Assembly (NCBI GenBank): GCA_025024175.1
Contig: QCXZ01000137.1
Location: 74,958,680-75,022,679, forward strand
Source of the DNA: Rhyzopertha dominica
Taxonomy: Eukaryota > Arthropoda > Insecta > Coleoptera > Bostrichidae
Length of the DNA stretch: 64,000 nucleotides
Reading direction: 5' to 3'
The stretch's first letter is position 1. Every line of letters begins with the position of its first letter. Of the stretch, positions 35,416 to 47,262 are shown one piece after another. Below the pieces are notes generated by a model. That model was not told the origin of the DNA. It was given only the letters and a program-made list of their open reading frames with translations, and made no database searches. The position numbers were made by a program, and so were the translations under genes.

Positions 35416-37369
35416 AAGAAATAAAAACATAGTTAATTGCAGTCTTGTGTCAACTTTTAACCGTCTAATATCAACAGAATCGTTAAAGCGGTGTCATTCC
35501 TGACTATTCCATTGATTTTGACTCCCTTCGTCCAAACAACGTAATAGACTGTTTTAAATAGACTACTAATAAAAGAAGTGTCTAGACATTAACATCGTTT
35601 TTTACGTTTAACAACTGACAGTTCAGCTATCTGTCAGTGACCAGCAATGTTACTGTTCATACCTACATTTTATTGTTAGATAACAATCAATGCAGATATA
35701 TTGTTAAAAAAATGTAAATCTTACATGGCCACCTTGTAGCCTTTGAAGAAGCGATAAATAAATCTTAAAACGTCGTTGTAATTTGAACAATAACACAAGA
35801 AAGCATCTCGAGTCCCGTCACCTTCGAATTATCCATAAGATCTGCATAAATTTTCGAAGTTTTCTTTCGAACTACAGATATGATGTCACAAAAGTAACCG
35901 AAAATGGCAAAGTACCAAATAATTACGTGAATAACACGAAATAATGTATAAAATAATAAATAAAAAAAATTCAAAGAAAAAATTATTTCAACAAATGAAT
36001 AAAGCCCAAAGACGAATAATCTGATAATTACTTTATCATCAACTTTGAAGGAGTAAGCTATCAGTCCATATTTATTGTGCTTGTAATTATAAAATGTTTT
36101 AAGCCACTACGCCTCCAACATTTATAGTTTTTCTAATTTCACAGATTCCACTGGAAAATATAATAGTCACGTATTTAATATCTCAGCTCGTGATCGTGCT
36201 CATAAAACTAGCGCGCACTTTCTTATGCCACTGCGAAATATATAACGGTGCCATGTACAATATTCTTTACGATGAATAGTGTCGATTTTAAAGCTGACTA
36301 ACTGAATGTAGATTGTCCATCCGATTGCGTTTTTAGGAAAATGCAAACAAACAAGTGGTATGAGGAATTATGTGACATAGAGCGAAAGTTGACATTTTCA
36401 TTGTAGATCAGTCAGCGTTGCATAGCTAAATGTGTTGGTAACAGATGTACCTCAACTAATAAATGAATGGCTTTCCACATATTAAACGTCTAAAGATATA
36501 AATCAATTGCAAAATAAAATTATCCATAAGGCATAAATCATCATGAAACATGCCTCATATAATCAGCAAGACAGACTGGTGTCTAGATGCCGAAAATATA
36601 AAATATAAGCTATATAGTGTACGTAGGCAATTTGACTGAAAAATTTCAAATCTATAAAACGTTGAAAAGAATCTGTGTGGGATTACTGTAAATCTACTGC
36701 CTTTGGTCGCTCACTCAGAGTGTGTATCCATCAGCAAATCGAATTTTTATAGATAGGTCTTCAAGCGGAAGCTTATTACGTCTCTGAAGCCATAGTAATG
36801 TCTCGAGTAGAAACGAAATTAGGCTTTCCGCGTTATAAAAGTGTAGAAAAAAGATCTTCTCAAAATGTGCCTTCTTTCTCATGTAAATGGATATCCTATA
36901 AGTAATACTATTAAAAGTGTTTCTCCCAGAAATGCCTAAATCAATTGATTATTAATATTCAACCGAGGAAAGCGACTTCTTAAGGCAAAAATGAATGGCT
37001 TTACGAAAAGGATGTATTGTATTTAGAGGATGTATTTTTTGTCAGACAAGTTGAGATTTTGAGTATATACTACCAGATTTCTCATTGAAAGGTGTGGCCC
37101 CTTATCTAAGATATGCTTAGACACAGCCCTATACGAATTGTTTGCATGATGTAATTAGTTCTACACAATTACCTGTAATATAAGACGACCAAACCTTTTC
37201 ATACAATAAGCAGTATTATCTATCTATGTATCTATCTATCTACAGAACTAGAATCGGCAAAAAATAGTTTCTAATTGAGAAGAAAGTGAAACCTGCAGTT
37301 TCGTAAACATCTTGAAGACAAACTCAGATGTATACGTTCTGTTGAAACAGATATGATAGCGATATAATA
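35416..37369. other. AT-rich intron, nothing recognised
   Basis: Contains a short (ATCT)n microsatellite at 37217-37243. The ORF at 35765-35974 (-) matches no family. Confidence 0.5.
37217..37243. repeat. ATCT microsatellite
   Basis: About six TATC units with one interruption (ATGT). Confidence 0.85.
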
Positions 37370-38850
37370 CACTGCTTAACAATTGAAGTGGATAATTTAA
37401 AATAGCTTATATATAGCTTGCTATATGTTATAAAAAGTATCGGAATATGTATGGATAGCATTAACATACATTTTTGTTCTACCTGTTACTGCTTTTCGTA
37501 CTGATAACTAGTCAGTAACTATAAAATGATAAATTTTAACTGACATCGGGACCGAAATTTACCTGAATGAAGCCTGCAGTTTTCTTGATTTTGGTACTTA
37601 TATTGCTTAATCACATTAAAACCATGAATCGACTAGCAGAAGTACAATTGGAACAATTAGTGCAATGGATGCAGGAAGGACTGATTCAAGCAGAAGTCGT
37701 TAATAGGCTAAATGTGGCGCAAAGTGTTGTTAGTCGAGCATGGAATAGATTTTTAACTACTAGATTTCCAGCATACAGGCATGGGGGTGGACGGGAACGA
37801 ACCACAACTCATGCTCAAGACCGCATCATTGTTATGGCTGCGCAGCGAAACCGCATTCGGAGCTTCAAGAATAAACAGCTTCTTCAGGCGGGCTACTGGA
37901 AGGGTGGTTTCCGAAAGAAGGTTGCATGAGCGCAACTTGAGAGCTTGGAGGCACGCTACCGCTGGAACATCGCTATTGGAATTTTGAGAACTGGAGATTG
38001 CGATTTCGTTTGTATACCTGTGACGTTCGAACATTGGTATGGAGAGAACCAGGACAACGATAAATTGACAATTTAATAGCTACAATGTCTCTTTTTGGTG
38101 CAGGATTGGTTTGTGTTTGGGGAAGAATTGAGTTTCAGAGCTACTTCTGAGGAAGACACCGACATGAGTGTCCAAACGTCAAGGTCTAATAACCAACGTG
38201 GGAATCATCCCGGAAAACAACATGTCATCGACAACAACCACGGAAACCTACAAACCAAGAATTTTTTCAACGACACCACTGACTTAATTAATCAAGCAAT
38301 GACTGCTTTAAGATTTCAAGACAGGGTTATTGAACCAATAATTGTTCCATTTGCTGGTGCAATAGGCGAAGAATTTGTTCTTGTCGATGATAATGCGCGG
38401 CCACACCGAGCTGGCATCGTCAACGACTGCATAGAATACCACGGGATTAGAAGAATGGACTGCCCTGCCGCTTCACCAGATATGAATTGTATAGAGTACG
38501 TTTAGGCCGAAATGTCAAGGCAATTTCGAAGCCTCCAGCAGCCTCCTCAAACATTACAACAATTGGCTAACTCATTGAGAGCAATTGGAAAGCTATACCT
38601 TAGAATTTTATTAATAACATGATCGACCCAATGCCGATTAGGATGAGAGCACTGAGGGTATTCTGGGGTGATCTCACACAGTACTGACTTTTTTCTTAAA
38701 TGAAGATTACATTTTGTTTTACCGACGATTTGATCTATTTTGTTTTTTCTTCTTACACCACCGAATAAACTTTTTTAAATCAGCTTGTTTACTTTTTCGG
38801 TTTCAAATTTTAGCATTTCCCATAATTTCCACTTCAACTGTTGAGCAGTG
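37370..38850 (+). mobile_element. Tc1-like DNA transposon with short TIRs
   Basis: Left end CACTGCTTAACAATTGAAGT and right end, on the minus strand, CACTGCTCAACAGTTGAAGT form inverted repeats of about 25 bp with two mismatches, flanked by TA at 37368-37369 and 38851-38852. A broken Tc1-type transposase lies inside. Length 1481 bp, normal for Tc1. Confidence 0.9.
37624..38690 (+). pseudogene. Tc1-type (DD34E) transposase, frameshifted
   Basis: MNRLAEVQLEQLVQWMQEG starts the paired-like helix-turn-helix; NVAQSVVSRAWNRF is the recognition helix region. A shifted frame continues ERRLHERNLRAWRH, then LVWREPGQR and LVCVWGRI. The block with the first catalytic Asp (normally between the last two) is not recognisable. 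The second Asp is in VDDNARPH (about 38380) and the Glu in SPDMNCIEY (about 38475); 34 residues separate them, as in Tc1. Later frames carry NMIDPMPIRMRAL, the usual C-terminus. Several shifts and stops make it inactive. Confidence 0.87.
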
Positions 38851-38954
38851 TATATTTGGAATACCGTCTAACGTCTCCTGCCAGTATTTATCATTCAGCT
38901 GTAAGTACCCGGAACGAATTAGGATAATAGTTGTCCGTTATTTTAATACGCCTG

Positions 38955-39330
38955 CCTGAACTGGAATGCAGATAAGGGTCACCCAGGAGGGAGGGCAAAT
39001 AAAAACATCCAACATCCAAGATGCGACGTTTCCCGGGCTTAATCTACTTATCAGGAATTAGTTCACTTGTAGTTTGCCATCTCCATCAAGCTGCACAAAG
39101 GCACGGCTCATGGCTTACTGTTATTTATAAACGGAGCGGGTACAAAGCCCCGTGAGTGTCGTCTATAACAATTTCGTGATCTTAGGAGAGAGGTGAGCGA
39201 AGGGGATCGTTCGTGCAGCTCTCATAAATTTCCGGGATAATGCGCTTCGGAATGCACCGACTGCTGCCTGGGCCAACCGACTGAATTTTAAATTATGCGC
39301 TGTCTCATCTGTATTGCGTCTTGAAAATAA
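38955..39330. other. GC-richer unique island, candidate conserved noncoding element
   Basis: Immediately after the Tc1 element. Raised GC, closed frames, no repeats; similar to the other islands. Confidence 0.35.
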
Positions 39331-40219
39331 TTTTNATCATGGTAATACATTCAGGCTAGTGCGGCTTGGAGGTCGCTGGAAATAGAGGATTGGGAAGAGT
39401 GAAGGGAATTGCGCCACTATTTCATTGTATGTCTTCTTCAGTGACCTTTCATTTCTTTCTTTGCACTTGTACCGTATACCTGGGTTTGTCAGTAGCTTGC
39501 GCAAAAGCACACACCACCATCACCCTCACTTATGTAATTTGGTTACATATCACTGTTCTACTTTAGTCAGGAACAAAAATTCAACGCCGCTTATACCAGA
39601 ATCAATTCATTGTGTTTAATTCTTCAGCTGTTAAAGGTAGTTTCCCAAAAACACTCTTAAAGAGCTTTGAGTAATAAAGTCATTTGAAATTATTGACACT
39701 TAAGGCGGCTAAGGGCACATAATGAGCTAATTAGTGATAGTGCTGGTGGTTTTTGGAAGTATATAAACTCAACGAGGAAAAGTAGTGGCCTACCTGACGT
39801 ACAGCATTGTGATGATCGGTCTCTTAACTTCTTCAGTGGATGATGTTTTATATAACCATCCGGATCACGTGTGTCAGGAAGTTGTTGACCAGATGGTACT
39901 CCATGTTCTTGGAAACTGTTATTTAACATTCCATTGCATAAATTATGTAGNAAAAGTGTATTTTCTGTGATTGCCACAGTCNCTCGTAACTGTTAGTTGT
40001 TCGGTTGTGTTAAATATCATATTATTTATGACCAACATGAATCCTTTTAGCGACTTTCTTGTCTTCAATAAGCATGCGCATAGTAGTTTTGCGACTTAGG
40101 TACTCTCTTAATTGTATATACATTGACGTAATCATAACATTCGATCGTATTAATATTCACGGACTTCTATGTAAATTGGGACTACTGGATGTTTATGACC
40201 CTACTTTTTTTGGTTAAAT
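39331..40219. other. Intronic sequence, nothing recognised
   Basis: Unclassified DNA with ambiguous bases at 39335, 39951 and 39982. ORFs 39366-39566 and 39690-39977 match no family. Confidence 0.45.
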
Positions 40220-40795
40220 CTCATAGAAATAGAGCAGCTAGCTATGATTAGGCCTGTAGTTTCTGATTCAAAGGTTAAGTGCCACTCTGGCGTATTGCAA
40301 GGTACCCATCTTTATCCTTTATTTATTAACGATATGAAACATGTTATAAGAACAGCATATTTTTAATTTTTGCAGACGATCTAAAGCTAACTGACTCTCG
40401 CTAGTCACTTGTTACGGAAAGAATAAGTTGCATTTCTTCATGATGTAGTTGCAACATTAATTATAGCTAAATGTAAAGTACTCATGTTTGTCAAGCAGAA
40501 TCTCGTTGTTTTTTTTCTATTATATCGGTAGTACACTATACACTACATTATGAATTTAAAAAGTTTGATGTCATTATAGATTCGAGTTTATCATTTCAGC
40601 AACATTTAGGTGATACTGTTTTATGTTGTGATGCACTGGTACGTATTATAGCACAACACTATTATCTTGAATCCTCTGAAAGCATTGAGAAGCTAGAGAA
40701 ACTGCAAAGAAGATTTGTTAGGTATATGTGTCATAAATTGAATACTGTTTTCAGTCGAGATAACTATAAACAGCTTTTAGTATTAGAAGATGCTA
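40220..40795 (+). pseudogene. CR1/Jockey-type LINE reverse transcriptase fragment
   Basis: Frames read VVSDSKVKCHSGVLQGTHLY, then PLFINDM (RT motif B region, SGV-x-QG), FADDLKL (motif C with catalytic DD), FDVIIDSSLSFQQHLGD (the LGV-x-x-D-x-x-L-x-F segment), and SIEKLEKLQRRFVRYMC (C-terminal block). Stop codons and shifts interrupt it. Its 3' side abuts PLE-2 sequence at 40796, where the tandem duplication also has its breakpoint. Confidence 0.8.
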
Positions 40796-41613
40796 TTTGA
40801 TTATCACTGGTACGGTGGATTGTCACGAAGTACTTGGTACGTTTGGTTTCCATGTTAGTAATGAACAGTAGAGTCTTTTAGAAGTTATTAAATAATAATA
40901 GTAAAACACTATTTTATACTTATCCTGTTTCCAAACTTTTATTTTTGGAAAAGCTAGCTAACAATATTTTAACCGCCAAGCGGTCCTCGCTTAACAATTA
41001 TGACTAAATTAAAATACTGAAAACATTTAAACATGTCGTAAACATGGTAAAGAGTTGTGTGGTGTGGGAAAAATTGTCTATATTATATTTTTGACTGTAT
41101 ACTATTACGGTAAGTGGTTCATTTAAAAGGCCGCGAGATCCATATTTAGCAGATGGTTTGAAATGCATTTCATGTAAACTGTTGCTAAGGGTTCAAACTG
41201 GCACGTATTGAATGTTTGATGTTGACGTTGACTATATCAAACTTGAGTCGTGTTTCAACATTATGTAATGCTAGGACAAAAGCAAGATTAATATTAAGTT
41301 TGGAAAATACATTTTGAAATCTATGTTCTATTGAAGGATGGCATGTGAATTTTCAGGACTGAGATACGTGTAGGATTGCAAATTTAATTTATATTTGTGT
41401 TTGTTCAGAGCGCTCCTTTTTTGTATGTATGTATTGGCTAAATTATAAATGTATGATAGTTCATTTCTGTTATTTTCTGTGGAAAATGGAACAGTTAGTT
41501 TAGGGCATTTTGTACTTGACAGATGTACAACAATTGTTTTTGATGTAATTATTTGTATTCAAAAGTGAAATTCATTGGCCGATACAGTGAATCTAATTTT
41601 TGTATAAAATCGT
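40796..41613 (-). mobile_element. PLE-2 unit 1, downstream part (split by BEL insertion)
   Basis: Nearly identical to 47762-48660, with internal deletions, for example about 22 bp near 41352 and most of the RT segment corresponding to 48536-48624. It continues at 47427 on the other side of the BEL element. Minus-strand orientation. No intact frame. Confidence 0.85.
41609..41613. repeat. Target-site duplication ATCGT (left)
   Basis: ATCGT directly before the left LTR is repeated directly after the right LTR at 47427-47431. A 5-bp duplication fits BEL/Pao integrase. Confidence 0.93.
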
Positions 41614-41777
41614 TGTTCTCGGGTGTCAATAAAACTATCACACCTTAGTTATTTGAGACGTTTATATTTAATAAACTCTTGTGTCCGGGAGGGCTGGGAT
41701 GCGCGCACCCGTCTCTACACGCGGTTGTTGCCAACTGTTCGTTTTTACTTGCGTTGTTGCCGGATTTATACCAAACA
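41614..41777 (-). repeat. BEL 3' LTR
   Basis: 164 bp. In element orientation it begins TGTTTGGTATAAATCCGG and ends ACCCGAGAACA (TG...CA). Identical by eye to 47263-47426. Confidence 0.96.
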
Positions 41778-41790
41778 TCCCGCCCCCCTT
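41778..41790 (-). other. BEL polypurine tract
   Basis: AAGGGGGGCGGGA on the minus strand, directly before the 3' LTR. It would prime plus-strand DNA synthesis. Confidence 0.85.
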
Positions 41791-41905
41791 GAAGTATTAA
41801 CTTCAACAATACAAATAAGCAAAATAAGGTAAGTAATGACAACATGGTTATCTCAAACTAATACAAAGGTAAGTAAACAGACATTTTTCAAACAAAACAA
41901 GTTAA

Positions 41906-44900
41906 TCATTCTTCCCTTTCAGGTAACAAATAAACACGTTTGACGCTTCGCTTGTAAACGCCACTGCTGGTTTTCACGGTCACTACCCGCACTACACCAT
42001 CACTACCTGGATGCACTGCGATCACCTTAGCCAGGTGCCACTTCAGGGGTGGTGTGTTGTCCTCTTCCAGGATGGCCAATGCTCCAACCTCGATGCCCTT
42101 GTGATGAGAAGTCCATTTAGATCGCGCTTGGAGTTGATGTAAGTAGTCTCGCCTCCATCTGACCCAGAAGTGTTGACGAATTTGTTGTAGATGTTGCCAC
42201 CTAGTCAGCCGATTGGATGGAGTCCCTATATAGTTTCGCTCTGGTGGATACAAGAGTGAGTCCCCAACAAGAAAATGGGATGGAGTTAATGTACTTAGGT
42301 CATTGGGGTCTGTTGATAGCTGGGTAAGTGGTCTAGAATTTAAGCATGCTTCGATTTCCACTAATAACGTAGAGCATTCTTCAAAGGTAAAGGTTTGATT
42401 ATTGGTAACTTTGTAAAGTGCTCGTTTCATTGATCGAACTGCTGCCNCCCAAATTCCTCCAAAGTGAGGTGATCTNGGAGGTATGAAATGCCACTTTATT
42501 TTTCTTTGCGCCAAAGCGGAAGTAATGTCTTCATAGTTTAGTTCAAGGTATTTGTAGATATCTTGTAACTCTTTGTTAGCTCCTGAGAAATTGGTTGCAT
42601 TGTCTGAATATATCTCTTCACAGGTCCCTCTTCTTGATATGAATCTTCGCAAAGCTGCTAAAAATGCTTCTGTCGAAAGAGAACTAACAAGTTCTAAGTG
42701 AACTGCCTTGGATGCCATGCATACAAAAACTGCAACATAAGCCTTTGTTTTTACAGTTCTACCTCTTCTTCGGCTTTCCTTTACTTCTATAGGTCCTGCA
42801 TAGTCTAGTCCACAGGCTGCAAATGGTCTAGATGGTTCACATACTCTTGATTTAGGTAAGTCTCCCATGATATGCTTAGACTGTCTCGGTTGGTATCTAA
42901 AACAACGTATGCAGTTTCTAACAATGTTCTTGGCTGATGATCTCCCAGATATTGGCCAGTATAATTGACGGATAGAAGATAAAAGTTGTTCATGCCCACA
43001 ATGAAACAATTTCTCATGTTCTTCCTTTAAAATACTGTGAGTAATTTCATGTTTCGATGGCAACACATATGGATGTTTGTGTTCGGTGTCTAAGTTTGCG
43101 TTTTTGAGTCTTCCTCCAACTCTAATTAGTTGGTCCTCATCCAAGAAAGGATTTAAGCTCTGTATTTTGCTTAATCGGTGCACTCTGCCTGTTGCCTCAA
43201 GTTGCTTGATTTCTTCTGGAAAGGTCTCCCTTTGTACCATGCGTATAATTGCCAGCTCTGCTTTCTTCAGCTCATTCACTGTTACTGCTCCTGTCATTCT
43301 CTTATTGAATTTGTGACAATTATTCGCAAATCTCATGCAATATGCAACGACCCTGGTAAGTTTCTTAAATGATGAGAATCTCTTGAATAGTTCAGCCTTA
43401 ACAGCGACAAAAACTTGCAAAGTAGGTTTCTTCAATTCTAGATCAACATTTGTAGGTTCTGTTAATTGATTAGGCCAATTTTCTTGATCAATTAACCACT
43501 GCGGTCCAAACCACCATAAATGATTTGTCTCTAGTTCATGCACATTCTTCATTCCACGGCTTAAACAATCTCCAGGATTGTCCTTTGAAGGGACATGATG
43601 CCACTGCACAGAACATCTTTGGTTTACTGCCTGAATTTCTGATATCCTGTTGGCAACAAAGGTCTTTAGTTCACTCGGTGATTTTCTAATCCATGCCAGC
43701 ACAATAGTAGAGTCTGTCCATGCATGTGTCTCTTGTATCTTGTCCTTCAATGCTTTATGTACAATTTCTGTCAATCTTGCTAATAGTAGTGCTCCACACA
43801 GCTCTAATCTTGGTAATGATATTGTTTTGAGTGGTGCAATCCTTGATTTAGAGCAGAGTAGGTAACTGCATGATTTTCCATCTATATCAGTACTTACAAC
43901 ATACACACATGCTCCGTAAGCCTTCTCTGATGAGTCGCTAAACCCATGTAATGTAATCTTTCCAGTTTGATTGTTTGGATTAACATTCCTCGGAATATGT
44001 ATGTGATTGATGCTTTCTAGATTGGAACAAAAATCTCTCCACATTGTAAAAACTTCCTGTGTGACTGATTCATCCCAAGATAACTTTTCTTGCCATAGCC
44101 TTTGCATTATCATTTTAGCTACCACAATCACTGGACCAAGAACCCCTAATGGGTCAAAGATTTGTGCTATCTTTGATAAGATTTTCCTTTTCGTAACTGG
44201 ACCTCCAGCTTCCATTTTAATCTGATACTCCAGCTGATCGGTATGTGAGTTCCAAAGTAATCCTAGGGTTTTCACTGCTTCATGTTTGTTAAGAACAAAT
44301 AACTGATCTTTATCATTTTCTAATTGTAGCTGTTTCAATATTTCAGGTTCATTTGTTCTCCATTTTCTCAGGTTAAATTTTCCTTGTCCCAACAATTCTG
44401 TGAGTTGGTTGTGTAGTTCGATAAGTTCGTCTTTCGTTTCTGCCCCTGTAAGCACATCGTCTACATAGAAGTCTTGTAATAAAACTTTCTTTGCTAATGG
44501 AAAGTCATCACCATCATCAATCGCTAATTGTTGTAAACATTTCGTAGCCAAATAAGGCGCACTTGATGTTCCATATGTAACTGTCTGCAATTCATAAAAT
44601 GATACAGGTGTATCGATGTCTTTTCTCCAACAAATCCTCTGTAAACGAGCATCTTCTTCAGTAATTCTAATTTGTCTATACATCATGGCAATATCTGCCG
44701 TGAGAACAAACTGATGTGTTCTGAATCTCAAAATAATGTTAAATAGTTCTTCTTGTATTACAGGTCCCACCAATAGTGTGTCGTTCAACGAAAGTCCGGA
44801 AGATGTCTTAGCTGAGCCGTCAAACACAACTCGTAGCTTCGTGGTTAAGCTGTCCTGTTTTGTTACTGGATGATGAGGTAAGTAGTAAGTAGTAGTAGTA

Positions 44901-46969
44901 TTTTCTTCATCTTCTTTGATGGTAATTTTCTTCATGTGCTGCAACTCCTCGTATTCATTTAGGAATGTTGTGTACTCCTCCTGAATCTGTGGATTCCTTG
45001 ACAATCTTGTCTCAAGTGCATAAAATCTTTGTAGTGCTGCTTCTTTGGAGTCTCCTAACTGCATTCCATCTCTCTTTGGTAGGTGAACAATGAATCTTCC
45101 ATCAGAAGCTCTCGTGTACGTATCATTGAAATGTTTTTCGCAGTATAATTCTTCTTCTGAAAGATGCCTTTGCTCTTTACATTCTTCGATGTTCCAGAAT
45201 TTCTCAACTTGATCCTTTAAAGTTGTTACTGTTGATAGGTTACAGACTACAAGATAATTCTGCTGTGTCACTGTGACGTTTCCTGCTAATATCCAACCTA
45301 GTAAAGTTTTCTGAATGATTGGATGTTTATTGGATATCCTCATCTGTCCAACTGAGATCAATTTCCAAAATTTGTCTGAACCAATTAACATGTCTATTTT
45401 TCCAGGAATATTGTAGTTTCTGTCTGCTAGTTGTATATGCTTTGGAACCTTAATTCTTGGTAATTCTACTTGTGGTACGTTGGAAGTTATCTGCGGAACT
45501 ACTAGGCATTTCATGCTGAATGAATAGCTGTTATGCATTGATCTGATCGTTACTTCAATCTCTTTGTCTATTGATGTGACTGCATTGTTAACACCATTAA
45601 TTGTAATGTTAATCTCTTGCTGTGGTAGTTCTAACTTATGCGCAAATTCTTGGGTTACAAAATTGCTCTGTGAACCGCTGTCTAATAAAACTCTGCTTTC
45701 ATGAAAACTTCCTTTCGAGTCCAAAACAAAAACTCTTGCTGTGGAAAGTAAAACATGATCCGTTGTTCCCTTGGTTGTATGCGTAACTACAGATGTTTCA
45801 GTTGCTTTTAATTGTTCTTCTTGATGTAGCATCGTATGATGTCTTCTTGTACATTTCCTGCATTTAGTTGATCTACAGTTGTTAACCAAGTGTCCTTTGC
45901 GTAAACAATTAAAGCAAAGCCCTGTCTTCTTGACATGTTCTACTCGTTGGCCTAAAGATAGCTGTTTAAACTTCTCACATTGATGAATGTAATGCTTGTC
46001 TGAACAAAAATCACATCTTGCTTCCGTTGTAGCATGTGCTAGCTTAGGTAAATGTTCTTGACGAAGTTGTTTANCTCTATCATCTTTCCGTTCCTTCTCT
46101 ATCACTATTTGCAGCGTCTGGCTATAATCTTCTAAAAATGACAAGAATTCTTCAATCGTTGGTGTGTCTTTTCTTTTTGTTTCTCGTTCCCACTCCTTTC
46201 TCCTGTCGCTACTGATCTTCTTTGTTAATGTATACAGCAGTATAGTATCCCATTGCTTTACTGGCTCGTTCAGTGCTTCTAATGAATTTAAATGTGACTT
46301 TACCTTGTCGATAAATCCTCTCACAGCGATGTGTGTCTCTTTCTGAATGTGTGGAATTTCCATTAATTCTCTCATGTGGCTGTTAATGATGAGTTTCCTG
46401 TTTTCGTATCTATCGAGTAGTAGTTCCCATGCAATGCTGTAGTTCTCTGAGGCCGTTTTCAATGACTGGATGATTTCCAATGCTGCTCCTCGTAATGAAC
46501 TCCTTAGGTACTGTAGTTTCTGCAAGTTACTTAACTTTAGATTGGAATCTACAACTGATATGAAAGAGTCTTTGAAACTGAGCCATTTCTCATAATCTCC
46601 ATTAAATGTTGCTAATTCAATGGTGGGTAACTTAATTCTCACCTCTGCATCTTCCAAGTTTTGATTAGATAAACTTGTCTCACCTGTACTTCCGTGGGAT
46701 AATAAATGCTTTGCTTGCGCCACAGTTGTGTAGTATACTTCTTCGAAAACCTCTCGTTCATTCTCTGCATCTGCATCTTCGAGTAATTCCAGCTTGATTT
46801 GAAGTTCTTCAAATTCATTGTATAAAGCGACCCCTTTGTCTAACCTCACTGCAAGTTCAGCAATATCAGGTTCTATCATGCACTTGTCAACAAAACCTTT
46901 GAAACGTGTTAGCTTTCCTTTGACAACACCCCTCTGTATCTTTAAGTTTGATATTTCTCGTTCTGACAT
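41906..46969 (-). CDS. BEL/Pao gag-pol polyprotein (1687 codons)
   Basis: Domains in order: gag-like region with DUF1759 (about 110-260, TFNGDYEKWLSFKDSF); zinc knuckles (CDFC...HQC 319-331; CFNCLRKGHLVNNC 352-365); aspartic protease LLDSGSQSNF (Asp430); reverse transcriptase with LTADIAMMYRQI (Asp759) and FYVDDVLTG (Asp837, Asp838); RNase H with FSDSSEKAYGA (Asp1012), LPRLELCGALL (Glu1056) and AWTDSTIVL (Asp1086); integrase zinc finger HCGH...CIRC (1323-1356), catalytic Asp1389 (GLDYAGP) and Asp1456 (YSDNATNF); C-terminal DUF5641 (WVRWRRDYLHQLQ, about 1602). The expected third integrase residue, in GGIW-x-AAV at 1508, is hidden by an ambiguous base (42447): the codon GNG would be Glu if N is A. 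Ambiguities at 42476 and 46074 are minor. No stop or shift. Start ATG at 46969 follows about 290 bp of leader. Length and order are those of the family. Confidence 0.97.
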   Translation of the reverse strand: MSEREISNLKIQRGVVKGKLTRFKGFVDKCMIEPDIAELAVRLDKGVALYNEFEELQIKLELLEDADAENEREVFEEVYYTTVAQAKHLLSHGSTGETSLSNQNLEDAEVRIKLPTIELATFNGDYEKWLSFKDSFISVVDSNLKLSNLQKLQYLRSSLRGAALEIIQSLKTASENYSIAWELLLDRYENRKLIINSHMRELMEIPHIQKETHIAVRGFIDKVKSHLNSLEALNEPVKQWDTILLYTLTKKISSDRRKEWERETKRKDTPTIEEFLSFLEDYSQTLQIVIEKERKDDRXKQLRQEHLPKLAHATTEARCDFCSDKHYIHQCEKFKQLSLGQRVEHVKKTGLCFNCLRKGHLVNNCRSTKCRKCTRRHHTMLHQEEQLKATETSVVTHTTKGTTDHVLLSTARVFVLDSKGSFHESRVLLDSGSQSNFVTQEFAHKLELPQQEINITINGVNNAVTSIDKEIEVTIRSMHNSYSFSMKCLVVPQITSNVPQVELPRIKVPKHIQLADRNYNIPGKIDMLIGSDKFWKLISVGQMRISNKHPIIQKTLLGWILAGNVTVTQQNYLVVCNLSTVTTLKDQVEKFWNIEECKEQRHLSEEELYCEKHFNDTYTRASDGRFIVHLPKRDGMQLGDSKEAALQRFYALETRLSRNPQIQEEYTTFLNEYEELQHMKKITIKEDEENTTTTYYLPHHPVTKQDSLTTKLRVVFDGSAKTSSGLSLNDTLLVGPVIQEELFNIILRFRTHQFVLTADIAMMYRQIRITEEDARLQRICWRKDIDTPVSFYELQTVTYGTSSAPYLATKCLQQLAIDDGDDFPLAKKVLLQDFYVDDVLTGAETKDELIELHNQLTELLGQGKFNLRKWRTNEPEILKQLQLENDKDQLFVLNKHEAVKTLGLLWNSHTDQLEYQIKMEAGGPVTKRKILSKIAQIFDPLGVLGPVIVVAKMIMQRLWQEKLSWDESVTQEVFTMWRDFCSNLESINHIHIPRNVNPNNQTGKITLHGFSDSSEKAYGACVYVVSTDIDGKSCSYLLCSKSRIAPLKTISLPRLELCGALLLARLTEIVHKALKDKIQETHAWTDSTIVLAWIRKSPSELKTFVANRISEIQAVNQRCSVQWHHVPSKDNPGDCLSRGMKNVHELETNHLWWFGPQWLIDQENWPNQLTEPTNVDLELKKPTLQVFVAVKAELFKRFSSFKKLTRVVAYCMRFANNCHKFNKRMTGAVTVNELKKAELAIIRMVQRETFPEEIKQLEATGRVHRLSKIQSLNPFLDEDQLIRVGGRLKNANLDTEHKHPYVLPSKHEITHSILKEEHEKLFHCGHEQLLSSIRQLYWPISGRSSAKNIVRNCIRCFRYQPRQSKHIMGDLPKSRVCEPSRPFAACGLDYAGPIEVKESRRRGRTVKTKAYVAVFVCMASKAVHLELVSSLSTEAFLAALRRFISRRGTCEEIYSDNATNFSGANKELQDIYKYLELNYEDITSALAQRKIKWHFIPXRSPHFGGIWXAAVRSMKRALYKVTNNQTFTFEECSTLLVEIEACLNSRPLTQLSTDPNDLSTLTPSHFLVGDSLLYPPERNYIGTPSNRLTRWQHLQQIRQHFWVRWRRDYLHQLQARSKWTSHHKGIEVGALAILEEDNTPPLKWHLAKVIAVHPGSDGVVRVVTVKTSSGVYKRSVKRVYLLPEREE

Positions 46970-47242
46970 GCTTATTGTTTTAAGAAAACAAACGTGTAAA
47001 GGAAAAAATGGGACTCACTTACTTGTTTTTGCAGCTGCTGAATGATACGTACGATTTAAACTTGGCGCCAAATGTGCAACATCTGCTTCGCTTGAGCGGT
47101 AACACCTGTGAATTCCTGGCACCCGTCTACCAATCACAGCTCTTCCACGCACGCCTCGATACGATGTTACCTGTAGCGTCGTGGCCTCGATTTTGGTTAT
47201 GGTTATGCCTGGATCTTGCTTGTTGCTGCACACTGGACTCAA

Positions 47243-47260
47243 TCCTGCTCCGAAGGACCA
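47243..47260 (-). other. BEL primer-binding site
   Basis: Three bases inside the 5' LTR the minus strand reads TGGTCCTTCGGAGCAGGA. The TGG start fits pairing with a tRNA CCA end. The tRNA species was not determined. Confidence 0.7.
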
Positions 47261-47262
47261 AA

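Noticed and set aside
43077..46346. Plus-strand ORFs within the BEL element
   Set aside because: All lie antisense to the gag-pol frame and are shadows.
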